From Mycogone perniciosa (Eukaryota > Ascomycota > Sordariomycetes > Hypocreales > Hypocreaceae): 64,000 nt of DNA. The translations under genes and the position numbers were made by a program. The stretch covers positions 20,505 through 84,504 of the forward strand of contig JAOALB010000042.1 of the NCBI GenBank assembly GCA_025331125.1, read 5' to 3'. The notes below the pieces were generated by a model, which was not told the DNA's origin, made no database searches, and worked only from the letters and a program-made list of their open reading frames with translations. Shown here in pieces: positions 35,343 to 45,561 of this stretch (position 1 is its first letter; every line of letters begins with the position of its first letter).

Positions 35343-35824
35343 AGTGTTCTTCTGAAAGCGAGTGGCTGATGTAAAGATATTCCTGGCTTGAGATAGGATA
35401 AAGGTGCTGTAACAGGTAAATGTGACTGGATAGAGTTAGAGGTGGTTGTGGTTTAAGTACTCTGATCAGCAGGGGAAAACAAAGGAGAGACTGTAGAGAT
35501 ATAAATACCTTAGGAGGTAGTCAAGTATAAAGTACCAGGAGCTTTTGATGTTATACTATTGAAAGACTATCGTAACACTAGCTGGATACGAGTTGTCCGT
35601 ATTAATCAGAGTTGTCTACTCTGTACTCCGTATACAAAGTACTAGTAATTGGAATCCTGCGCGGAGTAGTCCTCGTTGACTTAGTCGGCCCAAGTGCACG
35701 AATAGGGGTCAATACAGCGCACCATTACCGCCACTACCATGTTAACTGCAATAACTATCGCGTAGCGCGGTTTCGTACGAAGGTTAGGGATAAAAGACCT
35801 GGGTCACTTTCCAACTAGCTTGCC
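35343..35824. other. Upstream region of the secreted protein
   Basis: TACTCCGTA at 35624-35632. No gene is seen up to the LTR element. Confidence 0.5.
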
Positions 35825-36201
35825 TGTGACGATCCGGGTTGATTCTCAACAGTCAAACCGAGGTTCGTGGGTTTATGTTGACAGAGAGGTCAGGGATGAA
35901 TACTGAGCAGGGTAACGTAGTCACGATTCTGTAGAATAAGCGGTTTTAGTGAATGTAATTTGTTAACGACTGTTTAAGTAACTATACTAAACGAGTAATA
36001 AGCTAGTTATATATATATAAAGGAGAGTTATAATAATTATTAGAGAATATAGCTATATTCCTGATAATTTAAGGTTTATGATTACTTATATATATCCTTA
36101 ATTATTAATAATTTAGTATATACTTTAGTGATTATATTCCTATTAGCCCGTTATCCCGATATTCCTTTAGACCTAGGTCTTGGCCTAGTTGGGTTATAAT
36201 A
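35825..36201. repeat. Left LTR (377 bp)
   Basis: Its outer (left) part keeps normal GC (TGTGACGATCCGGG); its inner (right) part is eroded (TTGGGTTATAATA against TCGGGTCGTGACA in the right copy). Confidence 0.82.
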
Positions 36202-37410
36202 TAATATCCCCCTCTTATTAGTTTTATCCCTAAAACCTATTATATAGCTATCTTTCTTTTTTATAAGTTTTTTTCCTTTTAATTTTTTTCTATTCCTATT
36301 TAACTATACTTTATAGTATTATAAAACAGCGAAAAGTTTCTAAATTTATTAAATCTTTACGGAATTATACTATAGCTATATTAATTATTAATACTATTAG
36401 TATTTTTATTATACTGTATTTATTTTATAAAAAGTATAGTATTCTTTATAAAATAGCTATAAGCTATTTTTATTGTAAAGAGTATACCTGTTAGGGCAAG
36501 ATATATAATAGAAATAGTATTTTTTAGCGGCTAGTATATATCCTCTTTAGTTTATTATAAATTGTTTTTAATATTTATAGTATATTGTTTAGCGGCTAAA
36601 AAGGAGTATATTAAAAATAAAGAGTGCGCTATTAAATGTAAATTGTTAGAATAGCAGTAATAAATAATAGTATTAACTGCTTTAATAAATAAGTATTTTG
36701 CGCGATTAAGTCGTTTTTGCAAGTAGCGGTGATAAGTATAGTTATATAAAGTTAAAATATTGTATTATAGTATTAATTTATTAAATGTATTTAATAAAAG
36801 TAAAGTTTTTTTATTTAACTTTAAAAGTATAGTTTTTAATATATATAATATAATTAAAGTATCTTTTTTTAAACTAAATTTATAAATTTATTTTCTATAA
36901 TATATTTTTATTAATATTATTAAAGATATTTTTTAGTTTTTCTTTAAATTAATTATAGCTAGTAAATATAAATTAAATTTATTTATTAGCTTTACTTTTA
37001 TTATTAAAGAAATCCCTTTAAATAGGTTTAAATTACTTTAAAGCATTTCCTTTAAGTTATCCGGCAGTTAAAAGGACTTTATTAATCTTTATACTAAAAC
37101 TAGTTAAAAAGTAGGTAAAATAGTTATATAGTTGAGTGAGAAACGGTTAAAGTGCTATAGTATTTTTATAAAAGGGTTTAAAGGGCTATATTTTAAGCAA
37201 CTCTTTTAAATCCTTTAAAAGTTAATTCCCTTTATAGTTTAGTATAAAGTTTAAAGCAGGTAGGGCTTAATTCTATAAGTTTATAATAGTTATTTACTAT
37301 TATTAGATTATTTATTAAAGTTTTATATTTTTAGTAATTAAATATTAATAGTATTACTTTTATTTTATATAATTAGCTTTTATATATTAAAAGCCTTCCT
37401 TTATATAATT

Positions 37411-37797
37411 TGTCGAGGGGGAATCGGCGCTCCAAATACACACACACACTAACAACAACCGGAATAAAGCGCGGGAACCGCGCTCTTGATAGAACCACGA
37501 AGCCGTAATTGAGTAATATAGGGACTAAAAGATACTGCGAATCATTTGATCATGATGTCTGCAGTCGAAAGCAACCAACGGTTACCTCTTTACGCCTTAA
37601 CGGCTGTGAAATCACAGGTAGGGGTAGTGTATTGAGGGAGAACGCGGGTTAGTTTTTATTAAACTAGGTCTATCTGTTTATCTTTATAGTCTTATGCCTC
37701 CCTAATCTAGTAGTTGCTTAAATAAGCAACTGACTTTACTCGGGTAGGCTAGTAAAAAGGACTGTAAGTGTATTAGGTATATCAGTTACCCCCGACA
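37411..37797. mobile_element. Candidate nested solo LTR (387 bp)
   Basis: Starts TGTCGAGGGGGAA and ends TTACCCCCGACA, an imperfect inverted pair with TG..CA ends. The first 240 bp have normal GC while both flanks are strongly AT-biased, so it probably inserted after the host element was mutated. No clear target duplication is visible. Confidence 0.55.
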
Positions 37798-37994
37798 AAA
37801 TAAATATATAATTATTTTATTTTATCGACTTTATTTTTATTTTTACTTTTATTTATATTATTATCTCTATTATTATCCTGCATTTAGCGAAGAGGTAAAA
37901 TAAAGGGTAAAGTATTAGAAAAGGATACTGCAGTAAATATACTTACAGTATTATTTAAGATTTTTAATAGCCTTTTAAATAAAAGTTATTAATA

Positions 37995-38371
37995 TATAAC
38001 AATTTAAGTTAATTTTTAATAGTTAAATTACAGTTTATAAGTTTATATTAATAAAGAGGTTAAAGATAAATATTAAACAGGGTAATATAGTTACAATTTT
38101 ATAAAATAGGCAGTTTTAGTAAATGTAATTTATTAATAACTGTCTAAATAACTATACTAAATAAATAATAAGCTAGTTATATATATATAAAAGAGAGTTG
38201 TAATAATTATCAGGGAATATAGCTATATTCTTAATGATTTGAGGTTCATAATCACTTATATACGTCCCTAATCATCAGCGATTCGGTATATACCTTAGTG
38301 ATCATGTTCCTATTGGCCCGTCGTCCCGACATTCCTCTGGACCCGGGTCTTGGCCTGGTCGGGTCGTGACA
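37995..38371. repeat. Right LTR (377 bp)
   Basis: The same length as the left copy. Its inner (left) part is eroded (TATAACAATTTAAG), while its outer (right) part keeps GC (CCCGGGTCTTGGCC). Confidence 0.82.
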
Positions 38372-38710
38372 ACAACCGTACCGAGCGCTCTAGTTGGCGG
38401 GCCTGTAAGACACTTAGGCTGACTGAGCTCGCCTGAGTGGTGACAGGTAAGCTTTGAAAGCACTCAAGTTAATTCAGTCGGTCCGGGTGCTCTGACGGGC
38501 CTAACAGACATCCGGGCCGACCAAGTTAACGAGTAATCAGAATAGTTCATTTAGTAAGCGGAGTTATCTATATTTTCTTCGTATAGTAACTTCATTACGA
38601 TGGGAGGCTACAAAAGGTGTTATAAATATTACGGTTCTAAGGCCCAATCTGCACTTCAACTCCATCATAATCGCTACCTGCTCATTCTCATTTAGAGACA
38701 CCAAACTTAC
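38372..38710. other. Region between the LTR element and a secreted-protein gene
   Basis: Normal GC, with short GAGCTCGCCTGAG-type words. Probably the promoter of the next gene. Confidence 0.45.
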
Positions 38711-39361
38711 ATGATGAAGTGCACTCTCATCTCAACTTTTCTACTCGCCTTGCCCTCCATCGCAACCGCTAGGCCAGAGGAATCTTTTCGTCTTGCTGAA
38801 GCTGGCCCACAAGCTTCTGAAAATCATGCTTCTATTCACTCGTCGGACTTGTCTTCGGAACTTCGTCACCCAGAGACACCGTCAACTGCAAGCACGTTGC
38901 CCCATCCTCTAGACAAACTCCAGGGGGGGAGAAACAAGAACTTGAAAAGGAAAGATCCTAACGCACATTTCGAATCGACCGGTGCTACTGTCAACGCGAT
39001 CGAAGCATATGAGGCCATTATCGGCCTCGGCGCCTATTTCGGCCAAGGAAAAGACGTTTCGCCACAAGCTATGCATTGGGTCGATGGCAATACAGCCTTT
39101 TTGTACTACGTTGCAGCCACATTGACTGTGGGCAAAACCGTGGCATACGTCTGTTCCTACGGAGGAAAACAGCATATTGACACTGACACCTGGATCAATC
39201 AAATGTGGGCCATCATCAACAGTGACTTTCAGAACAATGCAGGCCAGCCGGACGTTCTCAAGGCTGCATACTACTCTGAACCATCGTGGAAAGCGGGTTA
39301 TGGCTTTACGAATGTTGGTACTGCATATTGCTCACAAAAGTATAGCCGTGATGGTTTTTGA
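38711..39361 (+). CDS. Secreted protein with putative propeptide, unrecognised
   Basis: Intronless, 216 residues. Signal peptide MMKCTLISTFLLALPSIATA. A polar Ser/Pro/His-rich stretch (21-78) ends at a dibasic Kex2-type site Lys79-Arg80 (NLKRKDPN), so the mature part would be about 136 residues. That part is aromatic-rich (AYEAIIGLGAYFGQGK, FLYYVAATLTV, TWINQMWAIIN, AAYYSEPSWKAGYGFTN) with two cysteines (148 and 207) that could form one disulfide. I recognise no family. A pro-protein with one disulfide beside a mutated LTR element fits fungal effector or small-toxin genes, but no function is claimed. Confidence 0.75.
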   Translation: MMKCTLISTFLLALPSIATARPEESFRLAEAGPQASENHASIHSSDLSSELRHPETPSTASTLPHPLDKLQGGRNKNLKRKDPNAHFESTGATVNAIEAYEAIIGLGAYFGQGKDVSPQAMHWVDGNTAFLYYVAATLTVGKTVAYVCSYGGKQHIDTDTWINQMWAIINSDFQNNAGQPDVLKAAYYSEPSWKAGYGFTNVGTAYCSQKYSRDGF

Positions 39362-41126
39362 TTAGGGATTCTGGGAATTAAGACTTGGGCTACTTGGAAT
39401 CACAAGATCATTCATGCCGTTTAAGAGTGGTGTCATATTCCAATACGTCCCATTCCAACACAAATCCACAGACGGATTTATCATCATTCTAGTCACTCAT
39501 TTTAACAAGACTACTATAAAACCAATTCCCTTATTAAGAATATCAACCCGATCCGCAATAACTACATTCAACTGTCATCGCAAATTCTATTTTCTTCCAT
39601 CAATTGTTCATGTATCTACACAGCAGCATTTCACACCTAGTTGAGCATCAGTAAAGGTATCGAAAAATCTTGAGCTCGGTCATTTTCCAGTTATGTTCTT
39701 CAATAATCATGTAATTGATAAGTGATAGGCGCCAGAAATGCAAGAGTTGATTTACCGGACTTAGTATCAAGGCTGTAAACTTGCCATTCAATAGTTACTT
39801 CAAATCTAATGGTTTCAGGAACTACCTATCCATCTGCGTATCTACATGACAGATTTAACCTGTTTATACATCATTGAAGCACATACTATTGGGAATTGCC
39901 TTGACTCATCGCGCTTTTCGTTCAATCGGATTTGTGATCGCAGAGAAAAATATCTTCTTCTCCGGATTTGCTTAGTGTGCCGTAGCAGGAATTCCAGGTT
40001 ACCAACGACCACACGGCCAAGCGACCTTGCAGAAGGTAACGCCACAACCTTTCTAAACTAACTGCATCGTTTGCATGCGGAAACACGATACTAACCAGAG
40101 CACTTGGTTCAAGCGTTTCTGAATTTATAATGCTTCATTAAAGTGGAATATAAGTCGATTGATAAGAGATAGTGATGATGCACTGGGTAACAAGAGAACT
40201 TCAGGTCTCTGTAGAGTCCCAAGGGATAGAGATAATAGGTGAATACGATGAGCTTCTGTATAACTGTCGCGTAAAGCGGATCGTATAGTCGGCATATTCA
40301 TTTCACTATACGGGTCAAAAGGCACCTGAATTCCGGCTCTATTCCTCTCCACTGTCCATTGAAGATCGATGCCCTCGTATTTCTGATAGTTTCCTCGCCA
40401 GCCACTTTATAGTGTATCTAGAATGCGTCATGTTCCTCTGTTCCACATGTTTAGCTCCTTCTCAAGTTCCACATCGCAATTTCCTTCATTTCAATTTCAA
40501 CAGAGTTTTCCACCTCATCCGCACTATCCGACAATAACATAGAACAGCTTCTTGGTCCCTGATATTCTATATACTATACATATATATATATATATAACAT
40601 GTAACGGCACCAATACTGAGTACAGTCGGCGACAAAGGTCTCCGGCTACGTTACTTCGTAGATTTGGATTGCAAAGGGGATCATTCATACCTTCTCCGCC
40701 TCTTCTCTTTCCTCCATCTATTTAAGTATGCGGTATTGGGCAGTCCCCCTCTCCGGAGAACAAGAGGGTGATTTTCTATTCAGATGGATTAATGTTCACT
40801 CTACCTCCCCTCTGGAGTATCTGTTGGCTGAGCTTGTTCAGGTTATGCATTGATCTTGGGTAGGAAATAATATATTATTGGTACGGAGTCTTACGTACTA
40901 GTAGGAGTAAACTTGCCATTCTGCACTACGGCCCAAGGCCCAATCGGATTACGCCAAATTTAAACAGCCAACTAGCTTAATGCGGAGACTAATGCAACAC
41001 ATGCAATTAAAGATATCGACGCGATATTCAACTTTAAGGGTCGCGATACTAGAAGTTGCGGTTGCGTCATCACTTCTCTCCTCTCTTCTCTTCAACCCTC
41101 TGGCTCCAGTCACAGGCATCGCAAAC
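39362..41126. other. Intergenic, no supported gene
   Basis: 1.8 kb with a (TA)n tract at 40578-40596 and a TACGGAGT word near 40880. Short ORFs here lack coding character. Confidence 0.5.
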
Positions 41127-42696
41127 ATGGCTGGCCAAGGAATCACTACATATCTCATCGTCCTCATCGCCATCTCGACCCTTGGGTCGCTGCAATTCGG
41201 CCTCCATTTGGTATATTTTCCCCCGCTCTTCTGTCGTCGTCAGGCATGCACGCATGGCTGTTGTCTTGACCTTGACTAACCATGCCTTCTTCTAGGCCGA
41301 GCTCAACGCACCCCAAGATGTCATTTCCTGCCGCAAAAAGTCCAGCTCGACCCTTGATCGTATCGCCGGCCTTGTCACATCCTTGAAGGGCGGCTCCAAT
41401 GGCGGTGTCCAGGACTGTATCCCGATGGACGAAGCCGCCTTTGCGACTGTCTCCTCTGTTTTCACCGTGGGAGGATTGATCGGAGCTCTCTGCGCCGGTC
41501 CATTGTCTTCCAAGCGCGGCCGTCTCCTCGCGATGCGAGCGACTGCCCTCTTCTACATTGTCGGGTCCTTGACCGAGAGCATCGCGAGCAGCGTTTTCGT
41601 CATGGCTTTCGGCCGATTCTTATCTGGTATTGGAGCTGGAGCATCTACAGTTATTGTGCCTCTCTATATCAGCGAGATCTGTCCTCCCAGCGCAAGAGGC
41701 TTCTTCGGCGCCATGACCCAGATTTCGATCAATGTCGGCATTGTCCTGACGCAGACGCTGGGTTTCTTCTGGAGCTACGGTAGCGCTTGGCGATGGATCT
41801 TGCGTGTGGGGGCTCTTTGTGCCACTGCGCAGGCTGTAGGGTTGTTGATTGTCCCCGAGAGCCCAGCATGGCTCGCTTTACACGGCGACGTTTCAAAGGC
41901 CAGGAAGACTCTGCAGAGGATCAGAGGCCACACGATCGACATCCGAGAAGAAACCGGAGACTGGGGCCGAGAGAACGCAGACGATACTACAGAGGAGGAA
42001 GGCCTCCTTACTCAAGCCGACGATGCACCCCCAACCGCAGTTGCTGCAAAGAACGAACCTGTCCACGTTGGTTTCTTGCAAGTCGTCAGAAATCCTCACA
42101 CCAGGCCTGTCATCATTGCGCTTGTTGGCATCATGTTCGTCCAACAGCTCTGTGGAATCAACTCGGTCGTCATGTATTCCGTCTCCTTGTTAGCCGACCT
42201 CCTCCCCATCTCTTCGTCTCTTCTCAGCATTCTCGTCTCGCTAGTGAACTTGGTCACAACAATTGCCTGCTCTCCTCTCCCCGACCGCTTGGGACGCAAG
42301 ACCTGTCTTATGATGTCAATCATGGGCCAAGGCACCAGCTCCCTTATTCTTGCCCTGTCTATTGTGTTTGGGTTCAAGATCCTGTCGGCTCTGGCCGTCC
42401 TCTTCTTCGTCGGCTTCTTCGCCGTTGGCCTTGGTCCTGTGCCGTTCATTCTGGCATCAGAACTCGTCGGCCAGGAGGCTGTGGGCGCGACGCAGAGTTG
42501 GTGTTTGGGCGCCAACTATGTGGCGACCTTCCTCGTGGCACAATTCTTCCCCATCGTCAATAAGGCGTTAAACACCTGGCTTGGCGGTCACGGGGGGTGG
42601 GTGTATTTTATATTTGCGGGTCTGGCTGCTGGCTCTGTCGTCTTTGTTTCTTGGTCATTTAGGTCTCTGCGTTTTCAAGGTGCTACGGGCAATTAG
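41127..42696 (+). CDS. MFS sugar-transporter family protein, VPS73/YBR241C-like
   Basis: Exons 41127-41210 and 41296-42696 give 494 residues. The start is in TM1 (ITTYLIVLIAISTLGSLQFGLHL), joined to AELNAPQDVISC, the segment that marks the yeast Vps73/Ybr241c branch. Sugar-porter signatures follow: GPLSSKRGR, GRFLSGIGAGASTVIVPLYISEICP, PESPAWLA, QQLCGINSVVMYS, DRLGRKT and the late PFILASELV. About 12 TM spans. A long acidic central loop (GDWGRENADDTTEEEG) separates the halves. Yeast relatives are linked to vacuolar sorting and vacuole membranes rather than sugar uptake, so location and substrate stay open. Confidence 0.92.
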
Positions 42697-43305
42697 TTGA
42701 CGGGATATTTAGTTGGGAGTTTCAGGTGTTGGAAAGCAAGGGTTCGTCATGGTGTTTTAGGAGAACCATTTGGGCACTGGGAGAGTGATGGTAGTCAGCG
42801 TATCACCTGTACTCAAAAGATACGTTTCAATTCCATGGATTGAAGCCACTGGGGAAGCATTTACCTGACACTGGTGGACTGGGGAATGGCGTCAATATGC
42901 GTGCGTGCTGCACTGCCAACAATCACATCAAAGCCATCACGGTCGTATAATTGGGGGGGAAAAGAACAGACTTTTCGTCAATGCCCACCGATCATTACCC
43001 GTCATGGAACCTGGTCATAGAATTCATCCAGAACATGGACAGCTGCCTGAACCAAAAAAGCATATTGGACCGAAACCCGAAAACACCGTTGATTTCAATG
43101 CTAGTGTATCGTATCGAAGGCAGACCATGGAAAGCCCGAGCCCTCACTTCTTTCCTCCCAGCCGTTTCTAGAGGTTCGTCGACAAGTCCATTCATGCCGA
43201 GAAAAAGCCAGCAGCACTCGCAGGTGCGCAAATTGCCCGGTACCACAGCTCCACCCCGGTTCCCAGAACCAGCAAGCAACAACACATGGTATTTTGGTTG
43301 TGCAT
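42697..43305. other. Convergent 3' region
   Basis: Between the transporter (+) and eS24 (-) stops. No gene is seen. Confidence 0.5.
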
Positions 43306-44061
43306 TTATTTCTCCTTCTTCGCCTTGGCACCCTTGACCTTTGCCGTTCCGCGCAGGGTCTTCTGTCGGTTCTTGCGCTGCTTGCCTGTAGTGCCAGTTG
43401 TGTCAGCCATGTTTCCAACATCGCACAAGGATGGAGCCCATTCAACGGGGCGACGACGGAAGGGGACGTACGCTGTTGTCTGCTGGCACGCTCGGGCTTG
43501 GTGGCCAGTCCAACCCGGATCAGTCGGTACTTGGGCTCGAACTTCTTAAGGGCCTCGGGGGAGTCGTAGATAAGAGCGAAGCCGGTGGTCTTGCCACCAC
43601 CGAACTGGGTGCGAAGGCCGAAGACCTGGACCTGCTCCTTCTGGGCCTTGTACAGGCTGCCCAGCTTCTCCTGGAGCTCAGTCTTGGAGATGTTGGCACG
43701 ACCGGGGTGGAGGATGTCACTACGCGTTGAAAAATCAGCGCACATTCTCTCTCATGCTGTCAAATCATCTCCTTCTCGCGTTCCATGCTCTTGCTCGTCC
43801 TCGTCCTCCTCCTGTCTCCAATCCAGTCGAACGTCCAATTCGTCAGGGAGACGCTCGCAGAAAAACATGTTCGCCATGGCTGGATGGATGGAGGGGGGTA
43901 TGGCCGGAGGGAGACAGAGATTCGAGATGTCGACGCGAAATGAACGAAGGAGGCGGCGCGGGGAGGGCTTTCACTCACACGACCATCTGCTTGCGGCCCA
44001 GCAGAGGGTTGCGGATGAACTTGCGGGTTCGCAGAGTAACAGGAGCGTCGTTGTCCGCCAT
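43306..44061 (-). CDS. RPS24: 40S ribosomal protein eS24
   Basis: Exons 44061-43979, 43719-43472 and 43385-43306 give 136 residues, the usual size for eS24. The start MADNDAPVTLRTRKFIRNPL and RKQMVVDILHPGRANISK, the latter restored across the 259-nt intron 1, are diagnostic. GLRTQFGGGKTTGFALIYDS and the basic tail RKQRKNRQKTLRGTAK complete the fold. A long first intron is common in fungal ribosomal-protein genes. It diverges from the methyltransferase gene; the 412-bp promoter holds a TCACGTGA box and 12-bp tandem repeats. Confidence 0.97.
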
Positions 44062-44473
44062 GTTTGCGGTGTTGTGATGGTCTCTGTGGGAAAGTGTCAA
44101 AGGAGAGACTCGGCGGATGGCGTCGTTGTCGGTCGTGGGTGAAAGGGCTCGCCGCAAAACTAAACCGGGGCTGCGAAAATTCCGAGTATCCAGTGTCGCT
44201 TAGCCTTGGGTCCCAAACCCTAAGAAAATTGCTGGGATTGTGTGTGACCCAAAAACTGGTGTGTCACGTGAGAAGAGGAGGTGCACTGGTCAGCGGCTAA
44301 TGCTCGGCTTTTCGGGCACCCTTCAAGGTGGTGCACAAGGTGGTGCACAAACTGATGCACAAAAACTGATACACCAGAGGGGAAGAATTAGAAAGATTAC
44401 AGGTACGAAGTTGAACTGGCACCATCATGCCAGCATCCTATCAAGAATCGGATTTTTTACTTGGCCATTAGAT
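44062..44473. promoter_or_regulatory. Divergent eS24/methyltransferase promoter
   Basis: Contains TCACGTGA at 44264-44271, a Cbf1-like box of a kind seen in ribosomal-protein promoters, and 12-bp tandem repeats at 44325-44374. Confidence 0.45.
44325..44374. repeat. 12-bp tandem repeats (AAGGTGGTGCAC)
   Basis: Two perfect AAGGTGGTGCAC units followed by two diverged ones (AAACTGATGCAC, then AAACTGATACAC after two extra A). Confidence 0.75.
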
Positions 44474-45561
44474 ATGGAGCGGCCTTGGAAACGACAAGTG
44501 AATCGATTTTGTCGCCAATACCTCCAGCTGGAGCCGAGCCTTGACTTCCCACAAGCGGAATATCTGAAACTCTCAGAGGTCCAGGAAGCCATCTACACCA
44601 GGCTGTTCGCTGACGGATCCCTTCCCAATGGCGGACCTCCTGCAAGATATCAGGTGAGAGCTCTGAAGCAGTTGGTCGCCGAGATTGAGGCCAGTATCGA
44701 TGACTGGCACGAGTATGTAAGTCGCGTAACAGGAGTGGCATCAGCCAGTCCTAATTGCAGCCCCATTCTGGCGAGGTCCTTCTGACCTGGGCGCAGGATG
44801 TGTCGGATGGCCTCATATCCTCCCTGTCTATCCTCGTGTCTACGCCTCCTCCAAGCGAGGCAGATTCCGTCCAGCAAAAGTGCCATGTCATTTACCATCT
44901 CTCCACATTGCCAAGTGATGAAGCTCACATCGCTCTGCTCGAGAATCGCTCCCTGATCTCCGCTGGTGGCACAACGGGACTCCGAACTTGGGAGGCTGCA
45001 CTCCACCTAGGACAATTCCTGTGTCACAACCAATCTCTTATCGAGGGGAAACACATCTTGGAGCTGGGGACGGGCACCGGATATCTTTCCATTCTTTGTG
45101 TCAAGTACCTCCAATCGGCCCATGCTATCGCATCAGATGGCTCTGACGATGTTGTCAATAACCTCCTGGAGAACATCTCCATCAACCAACTCCAAGCCTC
45201 AAACGGTGTAGCTCCCATGAATCTCATGTGGGGTCAAGCACTCGAAGAGGGACAGTGGGATAACGGGCGGCCTGTCGATGTTGTCCTTGGAGCTGACATC
45301 ACGTATGATTCAAGTGTGATTCCCTCACTTGTTGGGACGCTGCTAGATGTGTTCGGACTGCACCCCTGGGTTGAAGTACTCATCGCGGCGACGCAGCGGA
45401 ACCTCCAAACCTTCCAGGTGTTCGTGGACCAGTGCCAGCAGAATGACCTCAATGTGGAGGATCTGCTGTTCAAGGTCCCAGCACGGAGCCAGCAAGAGGG
45501 GCCATTTTACAACGACCAAGTCGCCATTCGAATCTGCAAAGTTTCTAATAATAAATCATGA
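44474..45561 (+). CDS. Protein-lysine methyltransferase, EFM3/FAM86-like
   Basis: Exons 44474-44716 and 44761-45561 give 347 residues. It is a seven-beta-strand SAM methyltransferase; FAM86/Efm3 members methylate elongation factor 2 near diphthamide. Motif I is LELGTGTGYLSI (181-192). The acidic post-II residue is in IASDGSDDVV, and motif IV is VVLGADITYD, typical of the family-16 lysine methyltransferases. The N-terminal helical extension with FCRQYLQLEP matches the FAM86 head. Start chosen at MERPWKRQV; an in-frame ATG at 44298 would add 59 residues encoded by the 12-bp repeats, which is unlikely. Confidence 0.9.

Larger units (their letters stand above)
35825..38371. mobile_element. Degenerate LTR retrotransposon, heavily C-to-T mutated
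   Basis: Two direct copies of 377 bp (35825-36201 and 37995-38371) flank 1.8 kb of extremely AT-rich DNA with no ORF. Each copy begins TGTGAC or its mutated form TATAAC and ends GTGACA or TATAATA, the TG..CA form of LTR ends. The interior is too short and too eroded to show gag or pol, so the superfamily is unknown. No matching 5-bp target duplication is visible (TTGCC left, ACAAC right). Confidence 0.82.

Noticed and set aside
37400..37800. Nested block as a DNA transposon with inverted ends
   Set aside because: The inverted pair begins TG and ends CA, is short and imperfect, and encloses no ORF, so a solo LTR is the simpler reading.
35820..38376. Target-site duplication of the LTR element
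   Set aside because: The five bases on each side (TTGCC and ACAAC) do not match, so no duplication is claimed.
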